Shown here: piece after piece, positions 1-11,795 of the stretch
Layout of the letters: each line of letters begins with the position of its first letter
Position numbering within the stretch: position 1 is the first letter of the stretch
Source of the DNA: Oscillospiraceae bacterium
GTDB lineage: Bacteria > Bacillota > Clostridia > UBA1212 > UBA1255
Length of the DNA: 64,000 nt
NCBI GenBank assembly: GCA_015069185.1
Contig: SVJB01000002.1
Coordinates: 109,089-173,088, forward strand
Reading direction: 5' to 3'
Made by a program: the position numbers and the translations under genes
Notes under the pieces: model-generated
Database searches by the model: none
What the model was told of the DNA's origin: nothing
What the model saw: the letters and a program-made list of their open reading frames with translations, nothing else

Positions 1-2
1 AG

Positions 3-845
3 GGAAATGCTACAATTGCTGATATTGACGGTGTTATTTCAATCTCTGAAACAGGCAAGAAGAGAGAAGTTACAATTACAAGTGAAGACGGCACAACAAA
101 GTCATATTCATTTGCTTTGGGTATTACTCTTAAAGTTAATGAAGGTGACGAAGTTAAGGCTGGTGACTTGTTAGTTGGTGGTTCCATTAATCCTCACGAT
201 ATTCTCCGTGTTAAGGGAGAAGAGGGTGTTGAGAAATACATCATTGAGGAAGTTCAGAAGGTTTATAACATGCAGGGTGTTAAGATTAACGATAGACATA
301 TCGAAGTAATCGTAAGCCAGATGCTTAGAAAAGTTAAGATTGAGGAATCCGGAGACACAACACTCTTACCTGGCTCAATGGTAGACATTTTTGAGTTCAA
401 GCGTGCTAACGAAGCAGCTATTGCAGAAGGAAAGAAACCGGCTGAAGGTAAACGCGCTCTTCTGGGTATCACAAAAGCATCTCTTGCTACAGAATCATTC
501 TTATCTGCTGCATCATTCCAGGAAACAACAAAAGTTCTTACTGAAGCAGCTATCAAGGGTAAGAAAGATCCGCTCCTCGGCTTGAAAGAGAACGTAATCA
601 TCGGTAAACTTATTCCTGCAGGTACAGGTATGAGCCGTTATAAGGATATTGAGATTCAGGTTGAGCCACTACCTCACAAGGTAGATACTATCACTGAAGA
701 AATAGATGAAGCAATTGCTATGAGTGAAGCAGAGGAAGAGGAAATCAGTGATGTTGAGGCGGCAGAAGCGCCTGCATCTGATATCGAAGCGCTCGCAGAT
801 GAGATTGTTGATGCTATCAACGATGAAGTTCAGGATGGAGAATAA
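3..845 (+). CDS. rpoC: DNA-directed RNA polymerase subunit beta' (C-terminal part, 5' truncated by window)
   Basis: Frame is open from the window start; contains [45 protein letters not shown], typical of the RpoC C-terminus; followed by rpsL. Confidence 0.97.
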   Translation, partial: GNATIADIDGVISISETGKKREVTITSEDGTTKSYSFALGITLKVNEGDEVKAGDLLVGGSINPHDILRVKGEEGVEKYIIEEVQKVYNMQGVKINDRHIEVIVSQMLRKVKIEESGDTTLLPGSMVDIFEFKRANEAAIAEGKKPAEGKRALLGITKASLATESFLSAASFQETTKVLTEAAIKGKKDPLLGLKENVIIGKLIPAGTGMSRYKDIEIQVEPLPHKVDTITEEIDEAIAMSEAEEEEISDVEAAEAPASDIEALADEIVDAINDEVQDGE

Positions 846-981
846 TTGTTCACAAAATCCGTGTTGACAAGTAAATGTTAATATTGTAAAATCAAAAAGT
901 TGCACTGCTTTGCAAAGGATAACTATGTAAGGCGTGCAACCTTTGGATGTATAAGGATATTAAAAACAGGAGGTGACATTA

Positions 982-1401
982 ATGCCAACATTCAACCAAT
1001 TGGTTAAGCAGGGAAGATCTACAATTGAGAAGAAGTCAACATCACCGGCACTTCAGAAGATCTACAATAGTCTTAATAAGAAGAGTATTGATAAGAGTGG
1101 TCCTCAAAAGAGAGGTGTATGTACAGTTGTTAGAACAACAACTCCCAAAAAACCAAATTCTGCGTTGAGAAAAATTGCCAGAGTGCGTCTTACAAACGGT
1201 ATGGAAGTATTCGCATACATTCCGGGTATCGGACACAATTTGCAGGAGCACAGCGTAGTTTTGATCCGTGGAGGTAGAGTAAAGGATCTGCCTGGTGTTA
1301 GATACCACATTATCAGAGGTACACTCGATACTGCAGGTGTTGCAAACAGAAGTCAGGGTAGATCAAAATATGGTGCCAAGAAGGCAAAAGCTAAGAAATA
1401 A
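982..1401 (+). CDS. rpsL: 30S ribosomal protein S12
   Basis: [35 protein letters not shown] aggaggtgac upstream. Confidence 0.98.
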   Translation: MPTFNQLVKQGRSTIEKKSTSPALQKIYNSLNKKSIDKSGPQKRGVCTVVRTTTPKKPNSALRKIARVRLTNGMEVFAYIPGIGHNLQEHSVVLIRGGRVKDLPGVRYHIIRGTLDTAGVANRSQGRSKYGAKKAKAKK

Positions 1402-1519
1402 TTACCGGCCGGTTAACCCGGATGTGCCGGATGCATATATATATTTGTGCCGGCGCGGACTGCTTTGAGTTAAAAGCAGAGTACCCATTGATTAATTATC
1501 ATAGAAGGAGGGAAGAAAA

Positions 1520-1990
1520 GTGCCCAGAAAAGGATTTATAGCAAAGAGAGAGGTTCTCCCGGATCCAATTTATCATGATCAGGTACTTGCAAAGCTTATC
1601 AACGGAGTTATGCTCGATGGTAAGAAAGGCGTTGCTCAAAAAATCGTTTATGATGCATTTGAGGTTGTACGCGAGAAGACAGGAAGAGAACCTTTAGAAG
1701 TATTTAAGGAAGCTCTTAATAATGTTATGCCCCAGTTAGAAGTTAAGGCAAGACGTGTAGGTGGTTCAACATATCAGGTTCCAATGGAAGTTAGACCTGA
1801 GAGAAGACAGGCTCTCGGTTTGAGATGGCTTGTTACTTTTGCACGTAAGAGAAGCGAGAGAACTATGGCTGCAAGACTTGCAGGCGAGTTGCTTGATGCT
1901 CTTAACAGCACAGGTGGCGCATTTAAGAGAAAAGAAGAAATGCATAGAATGGCTGAAGCTAACCGTGCATTTGCTCATTACAGATGGTAA
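1520..1990 (+). CDS. rpsG: 30S ribosomal protein S7 (GTG start)
   Basis: [30 protein letters not shown] gaaggaggg; syntenic. Confidence 0.98.
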   Translation: MPRKGFIAKREVLPDPIYHDQVLAKLINGVMLDGKKGVAQKIVYDAFEVVREKTGREPLEVFKEALNNVMPQLEVKARRVGGSTYQVPMEVRPERRQALGLRWLVTFARKRSERTMAARLAGELLDALNSTGGAFKRKEEMHRMAEANRAFAHYRW

Positions 1991-2008
1991 AGAACGTAGG
2001 AAGAAATT

Positions 2009-4087
2009 ATGCCAAGAGAATTTAGTTTAGAAAATACAAGAAATATAGGTATCATGGCTCATATTGATGCCGGAAAAACCACAACTACTGAGCGTATTTT
2101 GTTCTACACAGGTCGTACTCATAAATTAGGTGAGACACACGAAGGTGCGGCAACAATGGACTACATGGTTCAGGAGCAGGAGCGTGGTATTACTATCACA
2201 TCTGCTGCTACAACAGCTCAGTGGAGAGGCACAAGAATTAACATTATAGACACTCCCGGACACGTTGACTTCACAGTTGAGGTTGAGCGTTCACTCAGAG
2301 TACTTGATGGTAGTGTTACATTATTCTGTGCTAAGGGCGGTGTAGAGCCACAGTCTGAAACTGTATGGCGTCAGGCTGACAAATATAACGTTCCACGTAT
2401 GGGTCACGTTAATAAAATGGATATCACAGGTGCAGATTTCTACAGAGTTGTAGATATGATCCGTACAAGACTTGGTGCTAACGCAGTACCGATTCAGCTT
2501 CCTATTGGTAAGGAAGAGTCTTTCGTAGGTATCATTGACTTGGTAGAGATGAATGCTCACATTTACAAAGACGAGCTCGGTCGTGAAGTTGAGATCACAG
2601 AAATCCCTGCTGACATGAAAGATATGGCAGAAGAGTACCATATGGCACTTCTTGAAGCTGTAGCTGATCAGGACGAAGAAATCATGATGAAATATCTTGA
2701 CGGAGAAGAACTTACTGTAGACGAGATTAAGCGTGCTATCAGAAGTGCAACAATCGCAGTTAAGATTATTCCTATAACATGTGGTTCTTCATACAGAAAT
2801 AAAGGTGTTCAACAGCTCCTCGATGCAATCGTTGACTATATGCCTGCTCCGACAGATATTCCTGCTATCAAGGGTGTTAACACACGTACAGGCGAGGAAG
2901 AATTAAGACATGCAGATGACACAGAGCCATTTTCAGCTCTTGCATTTAAGATTGTAACAGACCCATTCATCGGTAAACTTTGCTTCTTCAGAGTATACTC
3001 AGGTGTTCTTAATGTAGGTTCTTATGTATACAATGCAACAAAAGGTAAGAAGGAAAGAATTGGACGTATCGTGCTCATGCATGCTAATCACAGAGAGGAG
3101 ATTCCTTGTGCATATGCAGGAGATATTGCAGCAGCAGTTGGTCTCAAAGATACAACAACAGGTGATACTCTTTGTGCTGAGACACATCCTGTACAGCTTG
3201 AGACAATGGAATTCCCGGATCCTGTTATTTCAGTAGCAGTTGAGCCTAAGACTAAGGCTGGTCAGGAAAAGATGAGCGTTGCTCTTCAAAAACTTGCAGA
3301 GGAAGATCCTACTTTCAAAGTTCATACAGATACTGAAACCGGACAAACAATCATTTCAGGTATGGGTGAGCTTCACCTTGAGATTATCGTTGACAGACTT
3401 CTTCGTGAATTCAAAGTAGAAGCTAACGTTGGTAATCCTCAGGTTGCTTATAAGGAAGGTATCCGTAAAGCTGTTAAGGTTGAAGGTAAGTTCGTAAGAC
3501 AGTCCGGTGGACGTGGTCAGTATGGACACTGTGTTATCGAAGTTGAACCTCAGGAAAGAGGTAAAGGATATGAGTTCGTTAACAAGATTGTTGGTGGTGC
3601 TATTCCAAAAGAATACATCGGACCTGTTGACCAGGGTATTCAGGAAGCTCTCCAGAGCGGTGTCCTTGGTGGATATCCTGTAGTTGACCTTAAGGTAACC
3701 CTTGTAGACGGTTCATTCCACGAAGTTGACTCATCAGAAATGGCGTTCAAGATCGCTGGTTCTATGGCTATCAAAGAAGCTTGTCGTAAAGGTGATCCTG
3801 TACTTCTCGAACCTATTATGTCTGTCAGCGTAAATGCTCCTGAAGAATATCTTGGTGATATTATCGGATCTATCAGCTCAAAGCGTGGTCGCGTAGAGGG
3901 TATTGAGGATCTGGCAGGCAGCAAGGTTGTAGGTGGTGCTTGCCCGCTGGCTGAAATGTTCGGTTATACAACAATGCTTCGTTCAATGACACAGGGCCGT
4001 GGTGCATTTGTAATGCAACCCAGCCACTATGAAGAAGTACCTAAGAGTGTTCAGGAAGCTGTACTCGCAGGTAGAAATGTAAAATAA
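2009..4087 (+). CDS. fusA: Elongation factor G
   Basis: [25 protein letters not shown], 692 aa, syntenic. Confidence 0.98.
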   Translation: MPREFSLENTRNIGIMAHIDAGKTTTTERILFYTGRTHKLGETHEGAATMDYMVQEQERGITITSAATTAQWRGTRINIIDTPGHVDFTVEVERSLRVLDGSVTLFCAKGGVEPQSETVWRQADKYNVPRMGHVNKMDITGADFYRVVDMIRTRLGANAVPIQLPIGKEESFVGIIDLVEMNAHIYKDELGREVEITEIPADMKDMAEEYHMALLEAVADQDEEIMMKYLDGEELTVDEIKRAIRSATIAVKIIPITCGSSYRNKGVQQLLDAIVDYMPAPTDIPAIKGVNTRTGEEELRHADDTEPFSALAFKIVTDPFIGKLCFFRVYSGVLNVGSYVYNATKGKKERIGRIVLMHANHREEIPCAYAGDIAAAVGLKDTTTGDTLCAETHPVQLETMEFPDPVISVAVEPKTKAGQEKMSVALQKLAEEDPTFKVHTDTETGQTIISGMGELHLEIIVDRLLREFKVEANVGNPQVAYKEGIRKAVKVEGKFVRQSGGRGQYGHCVIEVEPQERGKGYEFVNKIVGGAIPKEYIGPVDQGIQEALQSGVLGGYPVVDLKVTLVDGSFHEVDSSEMAFKIAGSMAIKEACRKGDPVLLEPIMSVSVNAPEEYLGDIIGSISSKRGRVEGIEDLAGSKVVGGACPLAEMFGYTTMLRSMTQGRGAFVMQPSHYEEVPKSVQEAVLAGRNVK

Positions 4088-4195
4088 TCAATATATCAAG
4101 TTATACTTGATTTACGAGTGAAAAAAAGGTATTATATACCTCATAAAATATTTTTCATTCGGTAAATTTATATACAATTAAGGAGGATATGAAAA

Positions 4196-5404
4196 ATGGC
4201 AAAAGCTAAGTTCGAAAGAACCAAATCACATGTAAATATTGGTACTATCGGTCACGTAGACCATGGTAAGACAACTCTTACAGCTGCAATCACAAAAGTA
4301 CTTGGTTTAGCAGGTAACGCAGAGGTTAGAGCTTATGATCAGATCGACAACGCTCCAGAGGAGAAGGCAAGAGGTATCACGATCAACACATCACACGTTG
4401 AGTATCAGACAGCAAACAGACACTATGCTCACGTTGACTGCCCCGGACATGCTGACTATGTTAAGAACATGATCACAGGTGCAGCTCAGATGGATGGTGC
4501 TATCCTTCTCGTTTCAGGTCCTGATGGCCCGCAGGCTCAGACAAGAGAGCACATTCTTCTTGCTCGTCAGGTAGGCGTTCCTTACATCGTAGTATTCATG
4601 AACAAGTGCGATATGATCGATGAAGGCGACGAAGAGCTCCTCGATCTCGCTGAGATGGAAATCAGAGAGCTCCTTAGCGCATATGACTTCCCAGGTGACG
4701 ATATTCCGATCATCAGAGGTTCTGCTCTTAAGGCTCTTGAGTGCGAAGATACAGATACTAATGCAGCTCCTTACGCTTGCATCAACGAGCTCATGGACGC
4801 AGTTGACTCTTATATTCCTACACCTCAAAGACCTACAGACCTTCCTTTCCTTCTTCCTGTTGAGGACGTATTCACAATCACAGGTCGTGGTACAGTTGCT
4901 ACAGGTCGTCTTGAGAGAGGTATCATCAAGGTTGGTGATCCTGCTGAGATCGTTGGTCTTAAGGATGAGAACCGTTCAACAGTTGTTACAGGTGTTGAGA
5001 TGTTCAGAAAGCTCCTCGATCAGGCTGAAGCTGGCGACAACGTAGGTGTTCTTTTAAGAGGTATTCAGAGATCAGAAGTTGAGAGAGGTCAGGTTCTCGT
5101 TAAGCCCGGTACAATTCAACCTCACACACACTTCAAAGGTCAGGTTTACGTATTAACAAAAGAAGAAGGTGGCCGTCATAAGCCTTTCTTCAGCAACTAC
5201 AGACCTCAGTTCTATTTCAGAACAACAGACGTTACAGGTGTTATCACTCTTCCTGAGGGAACAGAAATGGTTATGCCTGGTGACCACATCGAGATGGAAG
5301 TTAAGCTCATTACTCCTATCGCTATGGAAAAAGGTCTCAAGTTCGCTATCCGTGAAGGTGGTAGAACAGTAGGCGCTGGTAACGTTACTACTATTATTGA
5401 ATAA
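4196..5404 (+). CDS. tuf: Elongation factor Tu
   Basis: [24 protein letters not shown], 402 aa; SD aaggaggat. Confidence 0.98.
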   Translation: MAKAKFERTKSHVNIGTIGHVDHGKTTLTAAITKVLGLAGNAEVRAYDQIDNAPEEKARGITINTSHVEYQTANRHYAHVDCPGHADYVKNMITGAAQMDGAILLVSGPDGPQAQTREHILLARQVGVPYIVVFMNKCDMIDEGDEELLDLAEMEIRELLSAYDFPGDDIPIIRGSALKALECEDTDTNAAPYACINELMDAVDSYIPTPQRPTDLPFLLPVEDVFTITGRGTVATGRLERGIIKVGDPAEIVGLKDENRSTVVTGVEMFRKLLDQAEAGDNVGVLLRGIQRSEVERGQVLVKPGTIQPHTHFKGQVYVLTKEEGGRHKPFFSNYRPQFYFRTTDVTGVITLPEGTEMVMPGDHIEMEVKLITPIAMEKGLKFAIREGGRTVGAGNVTTIIE

Positions 5405-5427
5405 TTTTAAATAATTCAATATAAATC

Positions 5428-5465
5428 AAGAATTGCAACCGAATGGTTGCAATTCTTTTTTTTTG
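5428..5465 (+). terminator. Rho-independent terminator after tuf
   Basis: AAGAATTGCAACC-gaat-GGTTGCAATTCTT followed by a T run. Confidence 0.93.
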
Positions 5466-5548
5466 TATATTTCAAACTTTTTTTCACATAATAAGCAATG
5501 TTCGTATGAAAAATACGTAATAGCGTATGCGCTTAGGAGGAAAAAAGT

Positions 5549-5854
5549 ATGAAAATAATAAAAGCTCTTATAATATGTTTAGTTTTAAGCAGTTTGGTTT
5601 TTGCATTAACTGCATGTAATATGGAAAAATGTAGTGAGGAAATTCTTGATCCAACAGTAACTCCTTCTGCAACAAACAATAATACTGCAGCACCACAAAA
5701 TACAGCCACACCTCAGACTACGGACAATGTGCCGGAAAACACAGATAATGTAGGTGAAAATGCGAGAAACAGAGACAGAATTATTAAACCAACAGATTTT
5801 GTGGAAGATATATTTGATATGACAGCTATGCCGGGTATGAGCCCTGCTGCATAA
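5549..5854 (+). CDS. Small Thr/Pro-rich lipoprotein of unknown function
   Basis: 101 aa; signal peptide with LTAC lipobox; SD aggaggaaa. Confidence 0.75.
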   Translation: MKIIKALIICLVLSSLVFALTACNMEKCSEEILDPTVTPSATNNNTAAPQNTATPQTTDNVPENTDNVGENARNRDRIIKPTDFVEDIFDMTAMPGMSPAA

Positions 5855-5876
5855 GTAATAAATATGTTACAATGAG

Positions 5877-5902
5877 AAAGCCGCACTATTGCGGCTTTTT
5901 TA
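5877..5902 (+). terminator. Rho-independent terminator
   Basis: AAAGCCGC-actatt-GCGGCTTT plus T run. Confidence 0.88.
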
Positions 5903-6014
5903 TTGTTGATAAAAACAAAAAGTGTGAACAAATAATTTATTTTATATTAATACTTCATTAACATATCTATTGTACAATGCTTAGTTGCAATATTATAAGC
6001 GGAGGTATAGTTTC

Positions 6015-6968
6015 ATGATTGAGATAAAGAACCTGACAAAGCAATACGGTGCTATCAAGGCTCTTGATGATGTATCCTTTAATGTAAAAAAAGGAGAGAT
6101 TCTTGGATTCTTAGGACCAAATGGCGCAGGCAAATCTACAACAATGAACATTTTGACCGGATACATATCACCTACATCCGGTAGTGCAAAGATAGATGGA
6201 TATGACATTATGGAGAATCCAAAGGAAGCAAAGAAAAAAATAGGATATCTTCCAGAGTTACCACCTTTGTATCTTGATATGACAATAAAAGAATATCTTA
6301 ATTTTATCTGTGACCTTAAAGGTGTTGAACATAAAAAGAGAAAGGCACAGCTTGATGATATTATGTATCTTGTGAAAATTGGAGACATGAGGGGACGTCT
6401 CATTAAGAACTTATCAAAAGGATATAAACAACGTGTAGGACTTGCTCAGGCATTAGTAGGTAACCCTGAGGTACTTATTCTGGACGAGCCTACAGTAGGT
6501 CTGGATCCAAAACAGATTATAGAAATCAGAAAGCTTATTGGTGCCTTAAGGCATGAACATACCATTATATTAAGTACACATATTTTGTCAGAAGTTAATG
6601 CTGTATGCAGCAATGTTGTAATTATTAATAGAGGAAAGATTGCTGCCACAGGATCTGTTTCTGATTTTACTTCCGCAGAGGGTACTGTTAATAAATTTAT
6701 GATTAGTCTTGTGGGTAATAAATCAAATATTCAAAAGGTACTGGAAGGAACTACCGGTGTCAGAAGTGCTTCTTTTGTCAGAGTGGACAAGGATGCCTGC
6801 ATTTTCCTGGTAGAGTCCACAAAGAATCTTGATGTCAGAAGACCTCTGTTTAATGAGTTGAGTCGCGCATCTATTCCGATTCTTGAACTCAGACCTGTAG
6901 GAAGAACACTGGAAGAAATATTTATCGACGTTGTTAATAAAGACGCCGTTGTGTCATCAAATGAATAA
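6015..6968 (+). CDS. ABC transporter ATP-binding protein (GldA-like)
   Basis: GPNGAGKSTTMNILTG Walker A, LSKGYKQRVGLAQAL signature, ILDEPTVGLDP; SD ggaggtatag before ATG 6015. Confidence 0.93.
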   Translation: MIEIKNLTKQYGAIKALDDVSFNVKKGEILGFLGPNGAGKSTTMNILTGYISPTSGSAKIDGYDIMENPKEAKKKIGYLPELPPLYLDMTIKEYLNFICDLKGVEHKKRKAQLDDIMYLVKIGDMRGRLIKNLSKGYKQRVGLAQALVGNPEVLILDEPTVGLDPKQIIEIRKLIGALRHEHTIILSTHILSEVNAVCSNVVIINRGKIAATGSVSDFTSAEGTVNKFMISLVGNKSNIQKVLEGTTGVRSASFVRVDKDACIFLVESTKNLDVRRPLFNELSRASIPILELRPVGRTLEEIFIDVVNKDAVVSSNE

Positions 6969-6982
6969 GGAGGCGGCAGAAA

Positions 6983-7696
6983 ATGTTAACTATTTTTAAA
7001 CGAGAGATAAGCTCATATTACAGATCACCTATAGCTTATTGTATTATTGGATTTTTTATGGTGTTGGTAGGTTTGTATTTTTGGATACAGAATATTTTAA
7101 ATGCTGCACCGCAGTTCTCAGTTACATTAAGTTCATTGGGAATGTTCCTTACTTTTGTTATTCCAATTATTACAATGAAGCTCCTTGCTGATGAAAAAAA
7201 GAATGGCACAGAAGTTTTATTAAGAACTTCACCGATTAGTATGGCGCAGGTTGTTATAGGTAAATATTTTGCAGCATTTGCAGTATTTATGACAATGGTT
7301 TTGTTAACAACTATTTTTCCTATAATTTTGCTGTTTATAGTAGAAGGTGGCACATCCTCTTCTTCTGGCCAGGATTTCGGTGCTTATATTGGATTTATAT
7401 TATTAGGTGCATCATATTTATCTGTTGCATTGTTTACTTCGTCATTTACAGAGAGCCAGACTGCTGCGGCTGTTTCCGGTGTTGTATCATTATTAGTACT
7501 GTATTTTATGCAGTCTATTGGTGCTACAATCGGTGGTACTGTCGGATCAATACTCAGATGGTTCTCTCCGCTGGCAAGATATTCTGATTTTACAGTCGGA
7601 TCGTTTAATTTTGCATCTTTGATTTATTATATTACCTTTACTGCGTTGTTTATATACGCAACGATAATAAATCTGGAACGTAAACGTTGGATCTGA
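6983..7696 (+). CDS. ABC-2 type permease (GldF-like)
   Basis: MLTIFKREISSYYRSPIAY, multiple TM segments, downstream of the ATPase. Confidence 0.88.
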   Translation: MLTIFKREISSYYRSPIAYCIIGFFMVLVGLYFWIQNILNAAPQFSVTLSSLGMFLTFVIPIITMKLLADEKKNGTEVLLRTSPISMAQVVIGKYFAAFAVFMTMVLLTTIFPIILLFIVEGGTSSSSGQDFGAYIGFILLGASYLSVALFTSSFTESQTAAAVSGVVSLLVLYFMQSIGATIGGTVGSILRWFSPLARYSDFTVGSFNFASLIYYITFTALFIYATIINLERKRWI

Positions 7697-7732
7697 TTGT
7701 ATTATTGAATTACAGAAAGGAAGTTACTTATA

Positions 7733-9229
7733 ATGGCTAAGCCTGAAAATACACAACAAAATAAGAAACCATTTTTCTCTGAAAAAACAAGACGTAGATT
7801 CAGATTTGGATCAGGTTCATTGTTTATGTTAATTGCAGCTGTTGTTTTGTTTGCAGTAATAAACATTGTTCTGGAACAACTACCTATGTCGATAGATATA
7901 AGTAAAGATAAAATGTATACTCTTTCAGAGGCATCAATTGAGAAAGTAAAATCTTTAGATCAGAAAATAGAGATTATTGCTCTGTATGATAGAGTTCGTG
8001 GAGAAGCAGATAGTCAGAAGGCAACAATTATACGTATTCTTGATCAATATGAAAGATATGGCGGAGATATGATTGATATTTCGTATGTATCTCTTGATGA
8101 CAATCCCGGTATTATAGCAGACAAAGTTCCTAATGAGAATCTTGCGTCTGCGTTTGGGGAGAACGACTATATTGTAAGAAACACTGAGACAGGACGAGTA
8201 CAACGCATTGATGCAAATGAAATGTTTTCAATGGAACTTGATTATACAAGCTTTCAGTATAATATTATTTCAGTTGACACAGAAAAAGTTGTAACATCTT
8301 CTCTTTATTACGTAACAGCAGAACATATTCCTGTTATATATTTTTCGACATCATACGGCGAAGAAGATCTTGACGACTTTACATCTTTGACCGACAATCT
8401 CTCTTATTACAATTATGATGTAAAGACTGTTGACCTGGATAATGTAGAGGCTGTTCCTGAGGATGCATCTATTATAGTATTTATGAGTCCTGAAAGAGAT
8501 CTTACGGATAGATTATACAATATGATGTATGACTGGCTCACAAGTAAAGATGGAGGTGATGCGATATTTGCATTTGATCCAATTCTTACAGGTGGTAAAT
8601 TGACAAACTTTAATAAACTTCTTTCTGAATTATACGGAATTCAAGTAAATAGCGATGTTGTTACTGATGTAACAGGCAATCAGCTAGCTTCCGCAGGAAA
8701 AGAAAACTATATTTATGCGTCATCTGTACAGGAAAAAGAAGGACCTCTTGCAGACTTCGCACCACAAAATAACTTTTATGCGTTTAATTCCAGTAGTATC
8801 AAGATACTTGCTTCAGTAGGCGATTACGATACAGGCGCCCTTATTACAACAAGAAGCGAAGATGCTACATGTACAGATATTTCTACAGGCACCAAGATTA
8901 CGGGTAAAGCGACCTTAGCCGCTTATGGACAAAGAAGTTATACAGGCAACAAGGTTGTTGTATTCGGCTCTTCTGAATTGCTTAAGGATGATGTAATAAA
9001 GCAGTATAAGAATACAAATACGGCAGGTGCATTTATTTATTCTATATCTTGGATGGAAGATATGTATGCAAGTGCTGCTGACGAGATTGAGGTTAAGACA
9101 GGTGATGGTAGTATTGTTGCTGTAACCCAAAGCACCAGCCGTGGTCTCGCTGCTTTTGCTATAATTATTTATCCTATTCTGATTATTCTTGTCGGTGTTA
9201 TTGTATGGCTCATACGTAGACATCTGTAA
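7733..9229 (+). CDS. GldG-family ABC-associated protein
   Basis: TM at both ends, extracytoplasmic Gld_ABC_transp-like body, operon context. Confidence 0.82.
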   Translation: MAKPENTQQNKKPFFSEKTRRRFRFGSGSLFMLIAAVVLFAVINIVLEQLPMSIDISKDKMYTLSEASIEKVKSLDQKIEIIALYDRVRGEADSQKATIIRILDQYERYGGDMIDISYVSLDDNPGIIADKVPNENLASAFGENDYIVRNTETGRVQRIDANEMFSMELDYTSFQYNIISVDTEKVVTSSLYYVTAEHIPVIYFSTSYGEEDLDDFTSLTDNLSYYNYDVKTVDLDNVEAVPEDASIIVFMSPERDLTDRLYNMMYDWLTSKDGGDAIFAFDPILTGGKLTNFNKLLSELYGIQVNSDVVTDVTGNQLASAGKENYIYASSVQEKEGPLADFAPQNNFYAFNSSSIKILASVGDYDTGALITTRSEDATCTDISTGTKITGKATLAAYGQRSYTGNKVVVFGSSELLKDDVIKQYKNTNTAGAFIYSISWMEDMYASAADEIEVKTGDGSIVAVTQSTSRGLAAFAIIIYPILIILVGVIVWLIRRHL

Positions 9230-9241
9230 TGGAGTGTATAT

Positions 9242-10672
9242 ATGAAAAAGTATAAAACAACAATCATTGCAATAATTGTCATAGTGGTAGCGCTGGTTGG
9301 ATTCTTTGTTTTCAATAGTTTATTATCTGATCGGAACAACACACAGGATCCCGGAAAAGATGATGATAGTGATTATCACTATATCATAAGCTTTGCAACA
9401 TCAAAAATAAAACAAATAGATGCTCTTAACGAGGGTTATTTATTGACAATAGGTACGAAATATGATGGCTCATGGGAATGCAAGACATTAGACACACTTC
9501 CTATTGTGCAAACGAATGTATCCGCACTATTTACTACATTGCGTAATACCAAGGGCACTATTGCGTACGAGGGTGAACTTACTGACAAGGTAAAGGATTT
9601 ATATAAAGTTACAGATGAGAAAACGTTAAAGTATACATTGGACGATGACAGTGTGGTTACATTATCAGTGGGCATGAACAAACCGGGTGCCTCTTCTTAT
9701 TATGTTGCTGTGACAGGCGACACGGAAAATCCGGATCGTGTATATGTAATTACTTCAACATATCTTGACGCCCTGTTTTTCACCAAACATGATTTAATAT
9801 CTACTGCCATTTTCTCGTTTACAGATTCCGGTAAGATACGGTATTTAAAAATACAGAAGTCCGGAGAACCTTTCTTTGAGGCATCGGCTGATCTGTCTGG
9901 TGAAAAGAGAGTGTGGAATGCAACCTATCCAATATCAAGATTAGGAGATTATTCACATATTGAATCTTTGATAAATGCTGCTACAGCTTTAGTGACCGAT
10001 TCTCATGTTGCTTCAAGTCCGGAGGACTTATCGCAATACGGTCTTGATATTCCTTACTATCAGTTGACAATAGGAGATAATAAGAAAGAAATCACAATGA
10101 CACTGGGTAATAAGACGCCTGACGGATTATATTACTATTGCCTGATATCGGGTATTGATGATGTCCTTACCATATCAGCTGAGAGTATCACATTCAGTGA
10201 TGAAGCTCAAGTTGTGTTAATAGATAGATATGCATATATGATTAATTATACAGAATTGACAGAACTCAAACTCTATTATGGAGGCCAGGAGTATTTACTT
10301 ACTTATGACATAACTGAAGAAACAGAACTGTTATATTTCAACGGAATTAACACATATATTGATGAAAATAGAGATTATAGGTACGATTTTAAATGTATAG
10401 GAACTTCTCTTTACGGCATTTCTATTACTGAGATTGAGCCCGAACCCAATCATACCGATGAGGTTGTGATCAAGGTAGATTATACATTGAGAGACGGCAC
10501 CAAGGTGAATGTGACAGGCTATAAAAGAGATGATTATACATTCTGCACATACGTAGATGGCAAATATATAGGCGGATATTCTAATATGCGTCAATTAACA
10601 GGCACCAAGGAAAATTACGGTCTCAACGGATGTATTGTGGATCTTAAGTCCTTACTTGGTATCCAAGACTAA
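9242..10672 (+). CDS. DUF4340 domain-containing protein
   Basis: N-terminal TM and repeated DUF4340-like fold; usual partner of GldG-like genes. Confidence 0.75.
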   Translation: MKKYKTTIIAIIVIVVALVGFFVFNSLLSDRNNTQDPGKDDDSDYHYIISFATSKIKQIDALNEGYLLTIGTKYDGSWECKTLDTLPIVQTNVSALFTTLRNTKGTIAYEGELTDKVKDLYKVTDEKTLKYTLDDDSVVTLSVGMNKPGASSYYVAVTGDTENPDRVYVITSTYLDALFFTKHDLISTAIFSFTDSGKIRYLKIQKSGEPFFEASADLSGEKRVWNATYPISRLGDYSHIESLINAATALVTDSHVASSPEDLSQYGLDIPYYQLTIGDNKKEITMTLGNKTPDGLYYYCLISGIDDVLTISAESITFSDEAQVVLIDRYAYMINYTELTELKLYYGGQEYLLTYDITEETELLYFNGINTYIDENRDYRYDFKCIGTSLYGISITEIEPEPNHTDEVVIKVDYTLRDGTKVNVTGYKRDDYTFCTYVDGKYIGGYSNMRQLTGTKENYGLNGCIVDLKSLLGIQD

Positions 10673-10735
10673 TCATAAAAAATAATAAAACACATATAAA
10701 CAAAAGAGAGTGAACTTTTTTTCAGGTGTTTACAG

Positions 10736-11740
10736 GTGAAAAAAATTCTTTTCCTCTCTTTTGTTTTTTATTCTACAATTATCGGTGTTGGCTTTGCTAC
10801 CGGTGCTGAAATAATGATTTATTTTACACAATATGGAATATTTGGATTGGTAGGATTGTTATTATCTTGTGTGTTGATGGCTGTTTGCGGAGCATACTGT
10901 ATGAAGCCAATGAACAGGAAACAATCTATAATTTGTGCTGTGTTTTGTTACATACAATATGTGGCCGTACTGGCAGCAAGTAGCGATATATGCTCATCGT
11001 TAATTTGTGATATGTTTGGCACAAATGAAAATAAAATATTTTATACATATTGCAGAATCAGTATATCTTTGATATTTACGATATTATCATTTGTCGTATT
11101 GGTTAGAGGGTTCAGTACATTAGTGAATATTATTGGATATGTAACACCGCTGGCTGCAACTGCTCTTATCATTTTTGTGACAATAGCTGCTATGTTAAAT
11201 GATGGCAAGTCGATTGTTGCATATGATGACCGGTTTTCACCTGAGATAATATACAAGGGAGTACTATATGCCGGATACAACGTGCTTGGCAGTAGTGCGA
11301 TTTTATCGCGGATGAATGAATATACAGAAACAAAACGAAACAGAGTGCTTGGCAGTATATTTGGTATTCTTATTTTCTTTATAAGTGCAGTTTGTGTGTT
11401 TGTATCCCAAATAATATATACTAAGAGCAACCTGATGCAGGTAAAAATGCCTTCTGTTGAGATTGTAAGTAGCCTGGGCCTGTGGGCAAAAGTGCTCTAT
11501 GTGATTACATTGATTGTTATAATGAACCTTACAATGTTTTCCGGATTGTCAGGAACATGTGGGATGATATATAAAGAAAATACCAGAAGTGAACGGAGAA
11601 TGGGTTGGATTCTGGCTTTGCTTGCCATTCCTCTTTCTTTTGTTGGATTTACTAAGATAATTGCCTTTGTTTATCCTGTGTTTGGGATCATTGCACCTTT
11701 CGTTCTCTTTTCAGAAAATTCCCGTAGGAGTCTTGCCTAA
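10736..11740 (+). CDS. YkvI-like polytopic membrane protein (GTG start)
   Basis: FYSTIIGVGFATGAEIMIYF; about 10 TM segments. Confidence 0.65.
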   Translation: MKKILFLSFVFYSTIIGVGFATGAEIMIYFTQYGIFGLVGLLLSCVLMAVCGAYCMKPMNRKQSIICAVFCYIQYVAVLAASSDICSSLICDMFGTNENKIFYTYCRISISLIFTILSFVVLVRGFSTLVNIIGYVTPLAATALIIFVTIAAMLNDGKSIVAYDDRFSPEIIYKGVLYAGYNVLGSSAILSRMNEYTETKRNRVLGSIFGILIFFISAVCVFVSQIIYTKSNLMQVKMPSVEIVSSLGLWAKVLYVITLIVIMNLTMFSGLSGTCGMIYKENTRSERRMGWILALLAIPLSFVGFTKIIAFVYPVFGIIAPFVLFSENSRRSLA

Positions 11741-11795
11741 ACAGTTGAAATAAGAGTATAATGAAGAGTGAATATTGATCGCAAGGGAACAGGCC

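Noticed and set aside
4096-4141. Small dyads between fusA and tuf (TCAAG-ttata-CTTGA; AGGTAT-tat-ATACCT)
   Set aside because: Short, AT-rich, no T-run; could be chance.
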